DNA from: Allolobophora icterica
Lineage: Eukaryota > Annelida > Clitellata > Crassiclitellata > Lumbricidae
DNA: 64,000 nt
Reading direction: 5' to 3'
Assembly (NCBI GenBank): GCA_963556255.1
Contig: OY744607.1
Coordinates: 42,499,747-42,563,746 of the forward strand
Shown: positions 1-12,500 of the stretch, piece after piece
Layout of the letters: each line of letters starts with the position of its first letter
Numbering within the stretch: position 1 is the stretch's first letter
The notes under the pieces: generated by a model
The model's database searches: none
What the model saw: the letters and a program-made list of their open reading frames with translations, nothing else
Told to the model about the DNA's origin: nothing
Position numbers and translations under genes: made by a program

Positions 1-231
1 AGATGAAAGCGAAATTTTTTGGAGATGAAGTGGCAGAAATTTTTTTTGTTAGGACAAGATTAAAAAAAACGGTCGTCGACGAGATCGTGGCCGACTTTGT
101 CCCCCCCCCCACCTCTCAGACAAGATCGCCGCCACTGGGCAAAGGTCTAAGTCACACGCTGGCTCCATTACTCAGGATGATTTGACGGGATAAAGATATT
201 TTCCAAGACTGTTTTCCAAGATATGCTTGCG
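1..231. other. Unassigned sequence
   Basis: No gene, RNA or repeat is recognised here. The short ORF in this stretch has no motif and runs over a poly-C tract. Confidence 0.4.
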
Positions 232-325
232 AGAAAGAAGACTGGTAATCCGACTTTATATGCCGAAGCTAAGAAAGTGAAATTGCTTGCACTTCAAACT
301 GATGGTTGCATTTCGGGGCGGTCTT
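232..325 (+). mobile_element. Diverged SINE-A 3' part
   Basis: The order gactgg..atccg..tatatgccgaagc.aagaaa..gatggttgca follows the body of the SINE-A copies at 19695, 53457 and 55017 (gactggcc.atccgccctcatatgccgagg.aaagaaa..atggctgcc). The tRNA-like head is missing. Many substitutions suggest an old truncated copy. Confidence 0.45.
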
Positions 326-326
326 C

Positions 327-676
<350 letters not shown>

Positions 677-769
677 ACAAACATTTTAAACGCGCGCAAG
701 GTCACACACAAATGCGAATCTATCGCGCGGATATCTACTGAGGCGCGGATATCTACTTCATCTTTATCT

Positions 770-1140
770 TCTTTATCATCGGCATCATCAACATCGCCTT
801 CTCCTTTTTCTTCTTCTTCTTCTTCTTCTTCTTCATTTTCTTCTTCTTTTCCATCTTCTTCTTCATCATATTCTACATATCACCATCATCTTCTTTTCTC
901 CTTCTTCTGCTGCCTCGTCATCATCATATTCTTTTTCTTCTTCTCCTTCTTCTGCTCTTCCTCCTTCTTCTCCTTCTCCTGCTCTTCCTTCTCCTCCTTC
1001 TCCTGGTCTTCCTCCTTCTTCTCCTTCTTCTGCTCTTCCTCCTTCTTCTCCTTCTCCTGCTCTTCCTTCTCCTCCTTCTCCTGCTCTTCCTCCTTCTTCT
1101 CCTTCTCCTTCTTCTGCTCTTCCTCCTTCTTCTATTCTTC
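770..1140. repeat. CTT/CTC polypyrimidine tract
   Basis: The top strand is almost entirely C and T, built of TTC, TCC and CTCCTT units with a loose 27-60 bp internal periodicity (repeated ctgctcttcctccttcttct). It is a candidate triplex-forming tract. No gene. Confidence 0.9.
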
Positions 1141-1213
1141 TACCACGCAAACAGAATAATAACCCCATAGATCGTGGCTGAGTTTATTAATTCTTAAACT
1201 CTTCGAAATACTG

Positions 1214-1553
1214 CCGGTGTCCCGAGATATTCTATCCCCCTAAAGCGTATCCCCCCGGATGGAATAAACCGGTTTAGAGTATCCGGTGGGATGAACCATT
1301 CTATCCCCCCTCGTCATGCGCATCACGATAGCCTCGACGAAATTCCAGTCCAAATCACCAAAAACAAAGTAAATTGATTTCAGGTCGACGTACAAACTAA
1401 AGATACGCAATTCAAAAATTTTATGTGTGCAATAAATCCAAACAGTACGACTGAATACACTTAGAAACCTCCAAAAATGCAAACTAAACCGAATACTCCA
1501 TTTCGCTAAGGGGGATACGCATGTATGGGGGATACTCTATTTCGTGACACCGG
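1214..1553. mobile_element. Small TIR element (MITE-like)
   Basis: The ends are inverted copies: ccggtgtcccgagatattct at the left, and the right end reads ccggtgtcacgaaatagagt on the other strand, each followed by tatccccc. Length is about 340 bp with no transposase. Eight flanking bases, aaatactg and aacgcctg, match at 5 of 8, so a worn 8-bp target duplication is possible but not secure. Superfamily not assigned. Confidence 0.6.
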
Positions 1554-1849
1554 AACGCCTGACAAATGATGCAGCGAAAACGGTAATTGACGCTATGGTC
1601 TAGTAGTACACTGCACAACGACCAATATCTGCTTCTGATGTATTATCTATAAGGCCGAGACAATACTGTAGAACTACAACCCTCATAGATAACAGAAATC
1701 GCTCTTCTTCCGCTTCTTTAGTTTAATTAAATGTTTTGCGGTCCACAAACAAACACAGAGCAAATTGAACAATGCCTCTCGATTAAATTGAAAATCGTTA
1801 TCTACGAAATATATGTAGTCGTTGTTGGCTATTGTAGACTGACGAAATT
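1554..1849. other. Unassigned sequence
   Basis: Nothing recognised on either strand. Confidence 0.4.
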
Positions 1850-2016
1850 CAGAACAGATAAACAGACAAACAGACAGACGACACAGCCGAGCATACAGAC
1901 AGACGAGCAGACATACACATAGGCCTACAGACAGACACGGACATACAGACAGACTTAGAGACATAGAGACAGACGCACAGACAAACATAACACAGAGGGA
2001 TAGACAGACGGACAGA
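1850..2016. repeat. Degenerate (ACAG)n array
   Basis: ACAG/ACAGACAG units with frequent substitutions. ORFs on both strands are repeat readings. Confidence 0.85.
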
Positions 2017-2348
2017 CGTCGCTTGCTTTTGTTGCGAATGGCAACAATGCCGTTGCCATTGACACCGAAACGAGTTTTGGTCGAGGTGAATGTGCAGAAA
2101 TGTGGGTTCGATGTTTCATTAAGGTTTCCCTATTTGACCGACAAGCATTCCATTTGTCCGTCCGTTTTGTGAAACTCCCAATGGGGCGTAATTTATAGAC
2201 CAACAGCATTTTCGTGGACAGGTCTCGACGCGCCGATATGTAGACTGTAGTGTAGAGCACCTACCATTGCGATCAATATGATCTATAGTGGGGTTCGTGG
2301 AGACCATGGCCGCATCTCTGGACAGATCGGGATTCAGACGACCTTTGG

Positions 2349-2352
<4 letters not shown>

Positions 2353-2384
<32 letters not shown>

Positions 2385-2424
2385 TATTAATATATATATA
2401 TAATATTATATATATATATATATC
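2353..2424. repeat. (TA)n microsatellite
   Basis: TA dinucleotides interrupted by short TTAATA and TAATATT steps. It joins directly to the CT satellite that follows. Confidence 0.9.
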
Positions 2425-2591
2425 TGCCTCTCTTCTCTTTCTCTCTCTCTTTCTCTCGCTCTCACTCACTCTCTCTCTCTCACTCTCTCTCACTCACTCA
2501 CTCACTCACTCACTCACTCACTCACTCTCTCTCCTTCGGTGGCATGTCATATGATTCTTGGAGTAGCACAGGATTCCCGTGACCTTCGGGG

Positions 2592-2685
<94 letters not shown>

Positions 2686-2963
2686 CTCTGTCTGTCTGTC
2701 TGTCTGCCTCTCTTCTCTTTCTCTCTCTCTTTCTCTCGCTCTCACTCACTCTCTCTCTCACTCTCTCTCTCACTCACTCACTCACTCTCTTTCTCTCCTT
2801 CGGTGGCATGTCATATGATTCTTGGAGTAGCACAGGATTCCCGTGACCTTCGAGGCTCCCCCTCTCTCTTTCTCGTTCTGTCTCTCTCTGTCTCTCTGTC
2901 TCTTTCCCTGTCTCTCTGTCGTCTCTTTGTCTCTCTGTCCCTCTCTGTCACTCTCTCTCTGTC

Positions 2964-3059
<96 letters not shown>

Positions 3060-3200
3060 GCATGTCATACGATCCTTGACGTAGAACAGGATTCCTGCGA
3101 CCTGTGGGACTCGCTCTCTCGCTCGGTGACCTGCCCTGCGGTCCTTGAAGCAGAGCAGGATTTCGATGGCCTGTGGGACTCCCTTTCGGTGGCATGCCAT
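2425..3200. repeat. Composite satellite: (CT)n plus a ~55-65 bp unit
   Basis: A unique-looking block starting cggtggcatgtcatatgatt and ending near a GGGGCTCC or GGGACTCC box occurs at about 2538, 2802, 3056, 3122 and 3186. The first three blocks are separated by CT/CTGT arrays of about 200 bp; the last three are nearly back to back (64-66 bp). The 2538 and 2802 copies are nearly identical and the later ones diverge stepwise. Confidence 0.9.
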
Positions 3201-3338
3201 GCGGTGCAGTGCCTGACGCGTTGTAATGGAAGAAGAAACTTCATGTATACATACAAGAAAAACAACCAATTCGATTTCTCTCTGGCAATTGTAAAATGAA
3301 ATCATAAGATTTCGTATTCGACAAAATTTAATGTGTTT

Positions 3339-3592
3339 TTCATGCATGTATGTATGTATGTATTTAGATATATGTGCGTCCATGTGTGTGTGTACAGTGT
3401 ACACTGTAAAGACATTTGTGTATGTACATATGCATGCTTATCTGCATGTGTGCGTGTATGCACGTATATATGTATGTACATTGTACATATGTATGTATGT
3501 ATGCATGCATGCATGAATGTATGTATGTATGAAATGTCAACAAATGCATGCATTTGCGCATTTTTATGCAATGTTTATGTATGTATCTATAT
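3339..3592. repeat. Degenerate (ATGT)n array
   Basis: ATGT-based tetranucleotides with ATGC and GTGT variants. The Met-Tyr-Val-Cys ORFs are repeat readings. Confidence 0.9.
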
Positions 3593-4116
3593 TGTTACAC
3601 GGTCCCTAAATTTAAGTAAATGGCTCGAACTAGGATTATGATTTTAAATGATTTATTTACAAACCAAAATACTATTTAGAACAGTCTATATTTCGATGTG
3701 TTTAACCAAACGTCGATTACAGTGGAACAACTTGTAGACAACGAAACAACGTCGTCCACAATAGAAGAGTTGGATACAAACGCCGTAGCGGAAAAAACTC
3801 TTCTTCACCAGTTGAAGAGTGAACTTAACATACGCCTCCAAGAAACAGCGCTTTCAGTCTCAAAGGACGCGATACAACAAGCTTAAGTAAATAGGATTTA
3901 ACCCTATACGTTTCTCCGCGAAATACCCTACATACAAAAGGAGACTTAACAGGCCACTTAACTACCCGAAAGATCTCATCAGACCGGAAAAGAAAACGCC
4001 AAGCTCAACCTTACACACTTTCAAATGCAACGCTTATATAGCAACCCATCTTGAACCACTCCTCCCTTATACGGAACTGGTCAAGTGTAACTTCGAGGGA
4101 GAGTAAGTATGTAACA
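3593..4116. mobile_element. Candidate solo LTR (524 bp)
   Basis: The block begins tgttacacgg and ends agtatgtaaca, giving the TG...CA form with a 6-bp terminal inversion (TGTTAC/GTAACA). It is flanked on both sides by atat, a possible 4-bp target duplication, although the flanks are low in complexity. A TATA-like cttatatagc lies at about 4034. The 62-residue ORF inside has no recognised domain. No second LTR or gag-pol was seen. Confidence 0.45.
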
Positions 4117-4184
4117 ATATATATTATGTATATATATATATATATATTATATATACATAAAAAAGCAATAATTAAAACTGTTCT

Positions 4185-4262
4185 TTTTAGCCGTGCTGGA
4201 GTCGGGAGCGCCTCTGAGTAGTTCCCTTAAAGTGGCGCTATATAAATCTACGAATGAATGAA
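4185..4262 (+). mobile_element. 5'-truncated LINE 3' tail
   Basis: gtcgggagcgcctctgagta followed by ggcgctatataaat and gaatgaatga matches the 3' end of the LINE at 44880-45335. Only about 75 bp remain, typical of severe 5' truncation during target-primed reverse transcription. Confidence 0.75.
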
Positions 4263-4315
4263 TATATATATATATATATATATGTGTGTATTGTGTGTGT
4301 ATATATATATATATA
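4263..4315. repeat. TA/GT microsatellite
   Basis: Short TA and GT dinucleotide runs directly after the LINE tail. Confidence 0.85.
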
Positions 4316-4470
4316 TATTAAACTTACTATATTACGTCACAGACAGCTCAACAAACATATTCAAGCCATCGTCAGACGCACGTTTTCAGATCTGTTAGAC
4401 AGCCATACATGTTAAGCCACCGCGTGAGGCTCTTAGAAAAGCGCCTTATTATAAGTATCCCGATACATAT

Positions 4471-4620
4471 ATGCATGTATGTATGTATGTATGTATGTAT
4501 GTATGTATGTATGTATGTATGTATGTATGTATGTATGTATGTATGTATGTATGTATGTATGTATGTATGTATGTATGTATGTATGTATGTATGTATGTAT
4601 GTATGTATGTATGTACGTAG
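4471..4620. repeat. (ATGT)n microsatellite
   Basis: Almost pure array of about 35 tetranucleotides. Confidence 0.97.
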
Positions 4621-4649
4621 GTATGCATGTATTCATTTCTGTGCATAAC

Positions 4650-4990
4650 GGTAAAGATAATACGCAAAGGTAATACACAAAGGTAATAAACAGAGGTAAT
4701 AATCAAATGTAATAAACAAAGGTAATACACAAAGGTAATAAACAGAGGTAATAAACAAAGGCAATACACAAAGGTAATACACAAAGTCATATATAAAGGT
4801 AATAAACAGAGGTAATAAACAGAGGAAATGCATAAAGGAAATAAAAACGTAATATAGAAAGGTAATAAACAAAGGTAACACAAAGGTAATACACAAAGGT
4901 ACTACAAAAGGTAATAAACAAAGGTACTACACAAAAAAAGGACTACATAAAGGCAGAACACAAAGGTAATACACAAAGGTAACACACAAT
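4650..4990. repeat. Degenerate AAAGGTAATACAC-type array
   Basis: Units of about 12-15 bp, built as aaaggtaatacac or agaggtaataaac, repeat more than 20 times. Minus-strand ORFs rich in Tyr, Leu and Ile are artefacts of the array. Confidence 0.9.
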
Positions 4991-5489
4991 TCCTCGACAA
5001 CTTAATTAATTAATCAAATGGAATTTCACTGACCGAAACTGATTCGTTCCTCCTTCGACAGAATTACTTCTGAAGGCTTCTGGTAACGAAGGCACCTGCA
5101 ACTGGCAAATTGATTTCGAAATCCTAATCGAAGTCGTGTTAATTGGTTTTAGCCGTTTCTACCTGTCTATCTCTGTCACCGTCATTTGAAACGTTGATTG
5201 CGCGAACGTGTTTTGTTACGCACCAGCTGCGCTCACCTGTGCTCACCTGCTCGCCGCCAAGTACCAGAAACCGGAGAGATCGGGTTACGTGACGGTCAGC
5301 AGCGCCGCTGGCTATTCGTTCAATCCTTGCGTTGTTCATTATCGTTAGTTGGACGTTTAATCGGGTCCGGTCAATAGCCACGTCCAGGTATCACGGGACC
5401 CATTTGTTGGACGATAAAAAGTTTATAGGGAACAACTGATTCAACGGGCGAGCATTATCGGTGCTCTGAAATTTCCCTAAGGTATATAG
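4991..5489. other. Unassigned sequence
   Basis: Nothing recognised. The 80-residue minus-strand ORF shows no family motif. Confidence 0.4.
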
Positions 5490-5571
5490 GCCCCTATGTA
5501 TGCATGTATTTATGTGTGTGTATGTGTGTGTATGTATGTATGTATGTATGCATGTATGTATGTATGTATAA

Positions 5572-5607
<36 letters not shown>

Positions 5608-5770
5608 TGTATGTATGTATGTATGTATGTGTGTATGTATATAAGCCTGTATATGTATATATGTATGCATGTATGTATGTATATATTTATGCATGTATGT
5701 CTGTATTTATGTATGCACGTATATGTGCGTGTACGTGTACATAAACGTATGTATATATGTATATGTAGCC
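5490..5770. repeat. (ATGT)n array
   Basis: Tetranucleotide array, purest at about 5578-5640, with GTGT and ATAT variants at both ends. Confidence 0.95.
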
Positions 5771-5859
5771 CAGTAATTATATGGCGCATTTCAGAATCTC
5801 ATAAATGGAAGTTTGAATACATTTTCTGGAACAGAGCATAATCCTAATATAATATATGT

Positions 5860-6060
5860 ATTAGAGAAAGTAAAAGAAAGAAGACGTGCAGAATAGAATA
5901 GAAGAAGACGGAGGAGGAGGCTAAAGAGAAGGATAAGGAAGAGGAGGAGACGGCGGAGGATGAGGAGATGGAGGACGCGAAAGAGGGGAAGGACTAGATG
6001 GAGAAGAGGACGGTGGAAAATCAGGCTGGCAAGAAGAAAAGGAGCAAATGAGGAGTCGAA
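5860..6060. repeat. Purine-rich GAGGAG tract
   Basis: The top strand is nearly all purine (gaagaa, gaggag, gagatgg). Opposite-strand Leu-rich ORFs come from composition. Confidence 0.75.
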
Positions 6061-6154
6061 GAAGTTGAGATTGCAGTTGAGCATTAATTCCAAGAGCGTC
6101 TCAGAGTTAGTATGAGCAGAGGGACTGCTCTGCGTTACGAATGCACCGGATCGT

Positions 6155-6240
6155 GATCGTAAATTTATATAGCGCCACTTCAAAAGAGAAGCTCCTCAGA
6201 GGCTCCTCAGAGGCTCCTCAGAGGCGCTTCCGACCTCACA
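6155..6240 (-). mobile_element. LINE 3' tail with a tandem triplication
   Basis: On the minus strand, gcgcctctgagg..gtggcgctatataaat matches the LINE tail at 45245. The segment cctcagaggct is repeated in tandem three times, so the copy has slipped internally. Confidence 0.7.
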
Positions 6241-8489
6241 ACACACCAAACGACGATTGGAAAGAATAGTTTTTAAACGGTTGCGGAAAGGATTATTATC
6301 TAATGCCTTCAGTTCTCTGTTCTCAGAGACCGTCCTCAGAGTATACATGTCGTCAAGCTTATCAATTCTTAATCCTAGCCAGCATCAGCATCCGTTGCAA
6401 CAGTCGTCTGGTAAGGTATTACCTGTCAGAATCTCTGAGTCTGTTTCGCCTCCGTAATAGAAACACAAACACTCTAAGTTGTCTTGTACGCAGACTTTTG
6501 ATTTTTGAAAGTCTGTATAAGGGAATCGGAGTGATAGGAGACTTGCCCCACTCGCAACCTTGTGATCCCCCACTTTTGACCCCAAGATGTATGTATGTAT
6601 GTGCGCATACACACACAATTTGGTGTACATAGCGCCAAGTTGAAAGCTGAACGTCGTTAAAACTAAGTTGATGCTGAAAATGAGTGCAGTAATCTAGTTG
6701 ACGACTAAAACTTGCAACCACAACTTATTTAGACAAAAAGGAGATCATGAAAATCCAGGTAATGATTAGAAGGTAGCCAAAAGTTTGCTGAAAAAGACCA
6801 TGAATGAATCTCAGTGGTGACTAAAAATATGGTCCTGAAATTGCTCTTCATTCGCAATAGTTCACCCTCCCTCCGACAGCCGATTCGCCGTTACCCACCC
6901 TCCCTCCGAAATCCGTGCCGACTTTCTTGTTTCCATGCCTGCAGACGCTCATCGATTTTCCGAACTGAATATCCGAATGAGTTTCCAGTTAAGCACGTGT
7001 ATGTGTAGTGTCGGCATTGATGATCAGTTTCTCTCTTTTGGGTTCCGATCCATCATTTCCGTTTTCAATACGCATTTTGTCCGTTCCGATGAAAGGCTTA
7101 TGTAATATTATCGACTTGGTTGTAAATTATCTTGCTACACAATTTGCAAATAGATGTCCTCGTGCGTGGGTGCTTAGATACAATATCTTGCAGTCCATAA
7201 AATATAAAACCTAGTTCATTTTCCCGTTTAATGGAAAGCAACGTGTCGAAGCGTCAGAACACTTCCGTTAAACACGACTCCACGGGCAGCCTCTGTTATG
7301 AAATTCCAGAATAAACGTTAAACACTGCGCCGCAAAGAATTACGATGACTGTTGTAAAAAAAATCGACAACATTTGATATAAGTAAGGTGAAGCAATGTA
7401 TGGCATATTAAAGTAAGGCATGGTCAGTAAGGTTGGGTGTAGAATTGGTCAAAAATGGGGCCGGATTGGAAGGGGAGAGTTCTGGACCGACGTGAAGGAG
7501 TATAGGTTTTTTATACAGTGCGTCGTGCCTAATGAAGCGCCCCGACACTCCAACAGGTTGTCTTCCCTCGTAACAGAAGGATGACCTAAATTGATAGGCC
7601 TATTTTATGGGCTGCAAGAATTTAACATAAGATAAAACTGTGCAAGAATTATAGTTATATATGTGAGTTGGTGTACTCGTTTTATGGCGTGACTGTAGAT
7701 GTTGTTTATATTCAACGCAGAGATATCTTCATTGTTTACTATAACGACCTTTGTACAAACTTCATCTAGCTGCAATCGGGCAGCACAAAAAATTAATAAT
7801 GAAACACAGATACATGTGAAAAAGATCACAGAGTAATATATTTCTCTGTGATCATTAAGTGTGTATCTTTTTCATATGTACCTGTGCTTATATGCACATA
7901 TTTTGTGCATATAAAAAACAAGTAACTGAGAAGCAACTGCCTTACGTAAACATTTGCAAGCAAGTCGCTACTGTAAAAACTTTGCAATGCATCACAGCTC
8001 TCAAAAACTATCATTTTCTTTCGTTGCATGAACAATGAATGCAACTCATTTACCACAGCGTCATTGCCGTGATTTAAACTCAGACAAAAAAGAATGCTGT
8101 TTCAAATTAACTCCCAACATACACGAAATGTCCCTCAAACATCCACTGTCGTTTACTTTAAATGTCCGGTAGTCCTTTGGCTTCTTCCTCTGCGAAAATG
8201 CTTATTTCTTTCTGAGAAATTGATACAAACTGGAAAGTTTTTATGCATTGCTGCCATCATGGGCTTCTACTCCATAGAAACCTTGGAGCAAATGCTCCAT
8301 CCAAAAAATGGGGGCGGGGGAAGATCTGTCAGTGTATGTGCTATCATTAATGGGGAAGGGGAGGAAGGGGAAGGGGAAAGAGGAAGGGAGGGGAAGTTAC
8401 GTTTGTCAGAAGTCTGCTGCAATAAATTTGCCAAATTCAGGACAGTATTTTACAATTGCTGTCATGGTCCGAAGCAAATGGGCAGCAAC
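6241..8489. other. Unassigned sequence
   Basis: No convincing gene. Seen here are a short ATGT run near 6588, a degenerate aaggta stretch at 7380-7440, an imperfect palindrome at 7805-7885 and a GGGGAA purine run near 8350-8398. ORFs of 60-191 residues show no domain, and the longest (8094-8669) crosses a repeat at its end. Confidence 0.4.
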
Positions 8490-8494
8490 GGAAA

Positions 8495-8590
8495 AGCTTC
8501 CATAATCGTAATAATCGTAAACTCCAATTTTCTAAAGGGCAACTCTGAAGCCAGGTGCATGGCACCAGCTTATTCACGAACGCTTCATCT
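8495..8590 (-). mobile_element. ATTACG-tailed repeat, copy 1
   Basis: Minus strand: cgtgaataagctggtgcc...ctttagaaaattggag followed by TTACGATT units. The same core is at 42455 (+), 54690 (-) and, as a fragment, 18321 (-). The order of core plus short-repeat tail suggests a non-LTR or SINE 3' end. Confidence 0.6.
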
Positions 8591-8599
8591 TGTCAGCGA

Positions 8600-9077
8600 A
8601 AATGTCCAGAAATGTCAAGTTAGTATCCGAATCCGGTTGTCAGAGAGACCAGACACTGGCAGACAGTAGTGGAGACTGAAGAGCTGCCAAGACGGGTTTC
8701 GTTGAGGACGAGAAAGCTTGAAGGAGGAAGATTTGATGGATTAGGGTAGGATTTCCCAGATTCTGCACGCTACTGTGCCGAAATAGCGGCTGCGCGAGAT
8801 GGGCAATAGCACACTGACTCTTGCTGTAAGCTACATGTAATTGACTCAATCCGATCACTGCGATTTCCACTTGCACGAGATTATATTCAATTAGTATCTC
8901 CGCACCCGCATTTCTGCACCTGCACAACCCAATTATTAATAACCGGATATTAATAAACGGAAGATTTAATTATGTTGAATAACCTATAAACGCGAGCTAC
9001 AATCACGCTACAGACTTAGTCAAATCTACACGGATATATATATATAACTCATACAGTTGCATCTATGTACATAGCTA
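8600..9077. other. Unassigned sequence
   Basis: Nothing recognised apart from a short TA run at about 9032-9047. Confidence 0.4.
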
Positions 9078-9086
9078 AATCAGGAT

Positions 9087-9200
9087 GGGAATTGTCGGGG
9101 GTTAAGGTGGTTCAACCCCCTAGTCTATCTTAGGACCCCACAGTTAAGTCTTCATTGCACAACCCCAGGGGTCGTTTCCAACCCCCTCAGTTGTGCTAGT
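9087..9200. mobile_element. Relative of the 62697 hAT-like element
   Basis: Begins caggatgggaattgtcggg and contains ggaccccacagttaagtctt then cattgcaca, the same core as the element at 62697-62841. The matching right end is lost or rearranged, and the outer bases gctaaatc and gatttagc form an inversion instead of a direct duplication. Confidence 0.55.
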
Positions 9201-9211
9201 GTGATTTAGCA

Positions 9212-10022
9212 TTATTTAACTCGGAGTCTCTGACAAAGAGAAGAAATTTCCATGATGTATCATGTATGCAGTTTGAATTTTCTCAACAAAGGAATTGATT
9301 TTGATTCGAGTCTGACTTGCAAAACTGCTAGCGTTAAAATCTGCTGCTTTCAAATTTCCTTGACATCAGTTTGTAAAATACGGATAAAATGGTCAACTCT
9401 ACAATTCCTCAACTGTAGCTAATCTGCTGTTGTCTAATATTTGAACTCCATCAGCGCCTTTAAAAAGCACCAGTGATCAATCAATGGCAAATAAAGACAG
9501 ATCCGTCATTCGCTAATTAGTCTCAAACGTCATTTCGGTATTTAACTGACACTGTATATTCCTATAAGTGTAATAATTAAATGTATATTAATGCATAGGT
9601 AGTAATAATATATATATATATATATATATAACTTTTGACAGTTTTACAGAAGCACTATAAATACACAGAGAATAATAATGACGATAGTGATGATGAAGAT
9701 GAAGCTGTTGTTGTTGATGACGATGGCAACGAAGATAACGGCGGAACTCAGAGATGTCTTTTAACTAATTAACTGTATAATCATGCATGTGTAGTAATAA
9801 TATAATATGTCACTTTTGACAGTTATACAAAAGCTGCTACAGGCATAACAATTACAACAATTACCTACATACAATAGGTTTAAATATGTAGTAGATCACG
9901 AAGGATGTAGAAACTGTGTTAAACATGTAGTACGGTAATTACTTTTGGGATGGTAATGACATGAGTCACGGATGGTAATGACTTTTGGGTGATGGTAAAC
10001 CTAGAGATTTTTCAGGTTCTTT
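9212..10022. other. Unassigned AT-rich sequence
   Basis: A TA run at about 9607-9631 and a GATGA-type stretch near 9676-9730. No gene recognised. Confidence 0.4.
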
Positions 10023-10079
10023 CTACGAGCTTCTCAAGACTTTTTTTTGATCGGCCCTGGGAGCGCCACTGATTAGATG

Positions 10080-10276
10080 TCTATGTAAGTTTATGCAATA
10101 CAATACAACTGCATTTGACATTGCCCTCCTTCCAAAGTTCAGAAGTACACACGACCAAACGACAGAACATCGATGGTGCTGGGTCGCTACGCAGTGGCTT
10201 GAGGTTGATTCGAACCTGCGACCGTCCAGATACAAGGCACAGAACATACCGCTATACCACTTCGTCCCCCCCCACA
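10080..10276 (-). mobile_element. tRNA-derived SINE-B, minus-strand copy
   Basis: On the minus strand the head has an A-box-like gtggtatagcgg and a B box ggttcgaatca. It is followed by a body that contains caccatcgatgttctgtcg and ttggaaggaggg. The same body occurs at 33772-34015. A separate terminal-looking motif, cagtggcgctcccagg, lies just beyond at about 10055-10070. Confidence 0.7.
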
Positions 10277-10530
10277 TAGACCATAGAAGAAGGATATATA
10301 GTAACCGTGCTAATTATTTGTATCAGACCATAGAGTAAGGATATGTTTGGACAACTGCAGATTAACGTCGAAACTTCGCCGATTTACGATCGATCGATTA
10401 TAAACCAAATCCAGCGATTTCTAACAGCAGAGGCATCGAAACTGCCTGCATTTGTGCGCCTGGCCGCATTGCATGTCATCTTTAGGAACCTAAATAAAGG
10501 CAGAAGCCAGACGGTTAGAAAGGCGTGGCT
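10277..10530. other. Unassigned sequence
   Basis: No gene seen; it leads into the GA array. Confidence 0.4.
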
Positions 10531-10890
<360 letters not shown>

Positions 10891-11400
10891 AGAGAAAGAG
10901 ATAGAGACACACACAGAGACAGACAGACAGACAGAGACATACAGACAGACAGAGACAGACGAAGAGAGAGAGACAGCGAGAGCAGTGTGTCTGTCTCGTG
11001 ATAAGAACAGATTCGTGAGACTGTTCGAATTTACGACCTCGACAGAGCAGCTTAATGAACCCTCAACATGGTAGGACCCTCGTGGCCAAATTCACTGCCA
11101 AAAAACGCCGATGCTCTCACAATAATCAAAGTTTCCAGATAGAAGCGGACGGATGGACGGATGGACGGTGAAGCAGACTGACAGACAGACAGGGAAAAAG
11201 ACAAACGTGTCTCAAGAGAAATACGCAGGCAGACAAGCTAACGGACACACGCGTAGACAAAAAGCGCGCACGACAAACAGAAGGCTGAGAGGAAGACAGA
11301 AAGATATACATAGTGGCAGGCAAGCAGACGGCTAAACAGACATAGAGACACGCAGACAGACGGGCAGACACACAAGTAGACAGACTGAAAGGAATGGAGT
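10891..11400. repeat. Degenerate (GACA)n stretches
   Basis: GACAGACA and GGACGGAT units at 10900-10985 and 11145-11400, with about 150 bp of unrecognised sequence between. Confidence 0.75.
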
Positions 11401-11934
11401 GCGTAGACACAAGAAATTTTGGAAAATTACAACGCAGAGTTTGTGCTATTTTTATTTGTTTGTTATTCTTGTGTTATTTTTATTCGATTTTACTTTTTGA
11501 AAGCGAAATACAGACAAATATTCCTTTAGAAATAAATTCAAATAATGGAAGCTGGTGTTAATTGGCTCATCAGTATCATGGTCGTCAGCAGATTTGTTTT
11601 GGCGCCTGTTCGTTTAACGATGCGCCAAAAGATAAGCTTAAATTACGGTCTTGCGCTGTCTGTATACACACCTTTTTGTCTACGGCAAAAAACTTGTTCG
11701 TATATTATCCAGCTTCGTCGGCTCAGTCGAAAAAAAACATCTCCTCGCAAAGACGTTCGTAAAGATTACAATAATTTATACAAACAGGTCTCTTGTTTTT
11801 TGCGAGAGCGCAGCCATCCAGTTGCGACAAAACCCTCTTTATCTCGCTTTGTGTCTAGCCTCTGGATTGCATAGGCCTATTTATTTAGCTATGAGCCATA
11901 AAAGCCGTGCTCCATAAAGCCAACCGGTTATTTT
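11401..11934. other. Unassigned sequence
   Basis: Overlapping ORFs of 66-109 residues show no recognisable domain, start context or codon signal. Not called as a gene. Confidence 0.4.
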
Positions 11935-12500
11935 TTGTTCTCCTGTGTTATGCTCTGTCATGGTTCAGTAGCTTTACCTCGTTCTACTACGTTCAGTAAT
12001 TTTCCACTTTGTTTCATTCATTTGCATTATGTTCGATCTTGTTCCATTAGAAAATATTATGTTCCACCTTGTTCTATTATCTTCTACAATAGATCATATT
12101 GTTCTGTTATCTTGTCTTGCGTTCCATCTTGTTCTGTTATATTCTATTATGCATTACATTCTTCCATTATCTTCAATTATAGTCCATCATGTTCTATTAT
12201 CTTCTATTACAATTCATCTTGTTCTGTTGTCTTCTATTACAATTCATCTTGTTCTGTTGTCTTCTATTACAATTCATCTTGTTCTGTTGTCTTCCATTAC
12301 AATTCATCTTGTTCTGTTGTCATCTATTACAATTCATCTTGTTCTGTTGTCATCTATTATGCTCCTTCTTGTTTTCTTCCATTGTGTTCCGTCTTCGTCT
12401 ATTAGCTTCTACTGTGTTCCGTTTATGTCACTTTTGTTTCCTGTTACTTTATAATTTATATTCTCTTCTGCTGTATTCTGCCATATCGTGTTCCATCCTG
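11935..12500. repeat. TTCTATTA-type minisatellite
   Basis: Irregular cttgttctgttatcttctat units. At about 12208-12350 five near-identical 30-bp units (ttacaattcatcttgttctg plus ttgtcttcta) follow one another. Because 30 is a multiple of 3, all three forward frames stay open. Confidence 0.9.

Noticed and set aside
8094..8669. 191-residue ORF
   Set aside because: No domain is seen, it crosses a dispersed repeat at its 3' part, and its composition matches the surroundings.
10030..10072. Single hAT-like end cagtggcgctcccagg
   Set aside because: No matching inverted end or target duplication was found nearby, so it is not called as an element.
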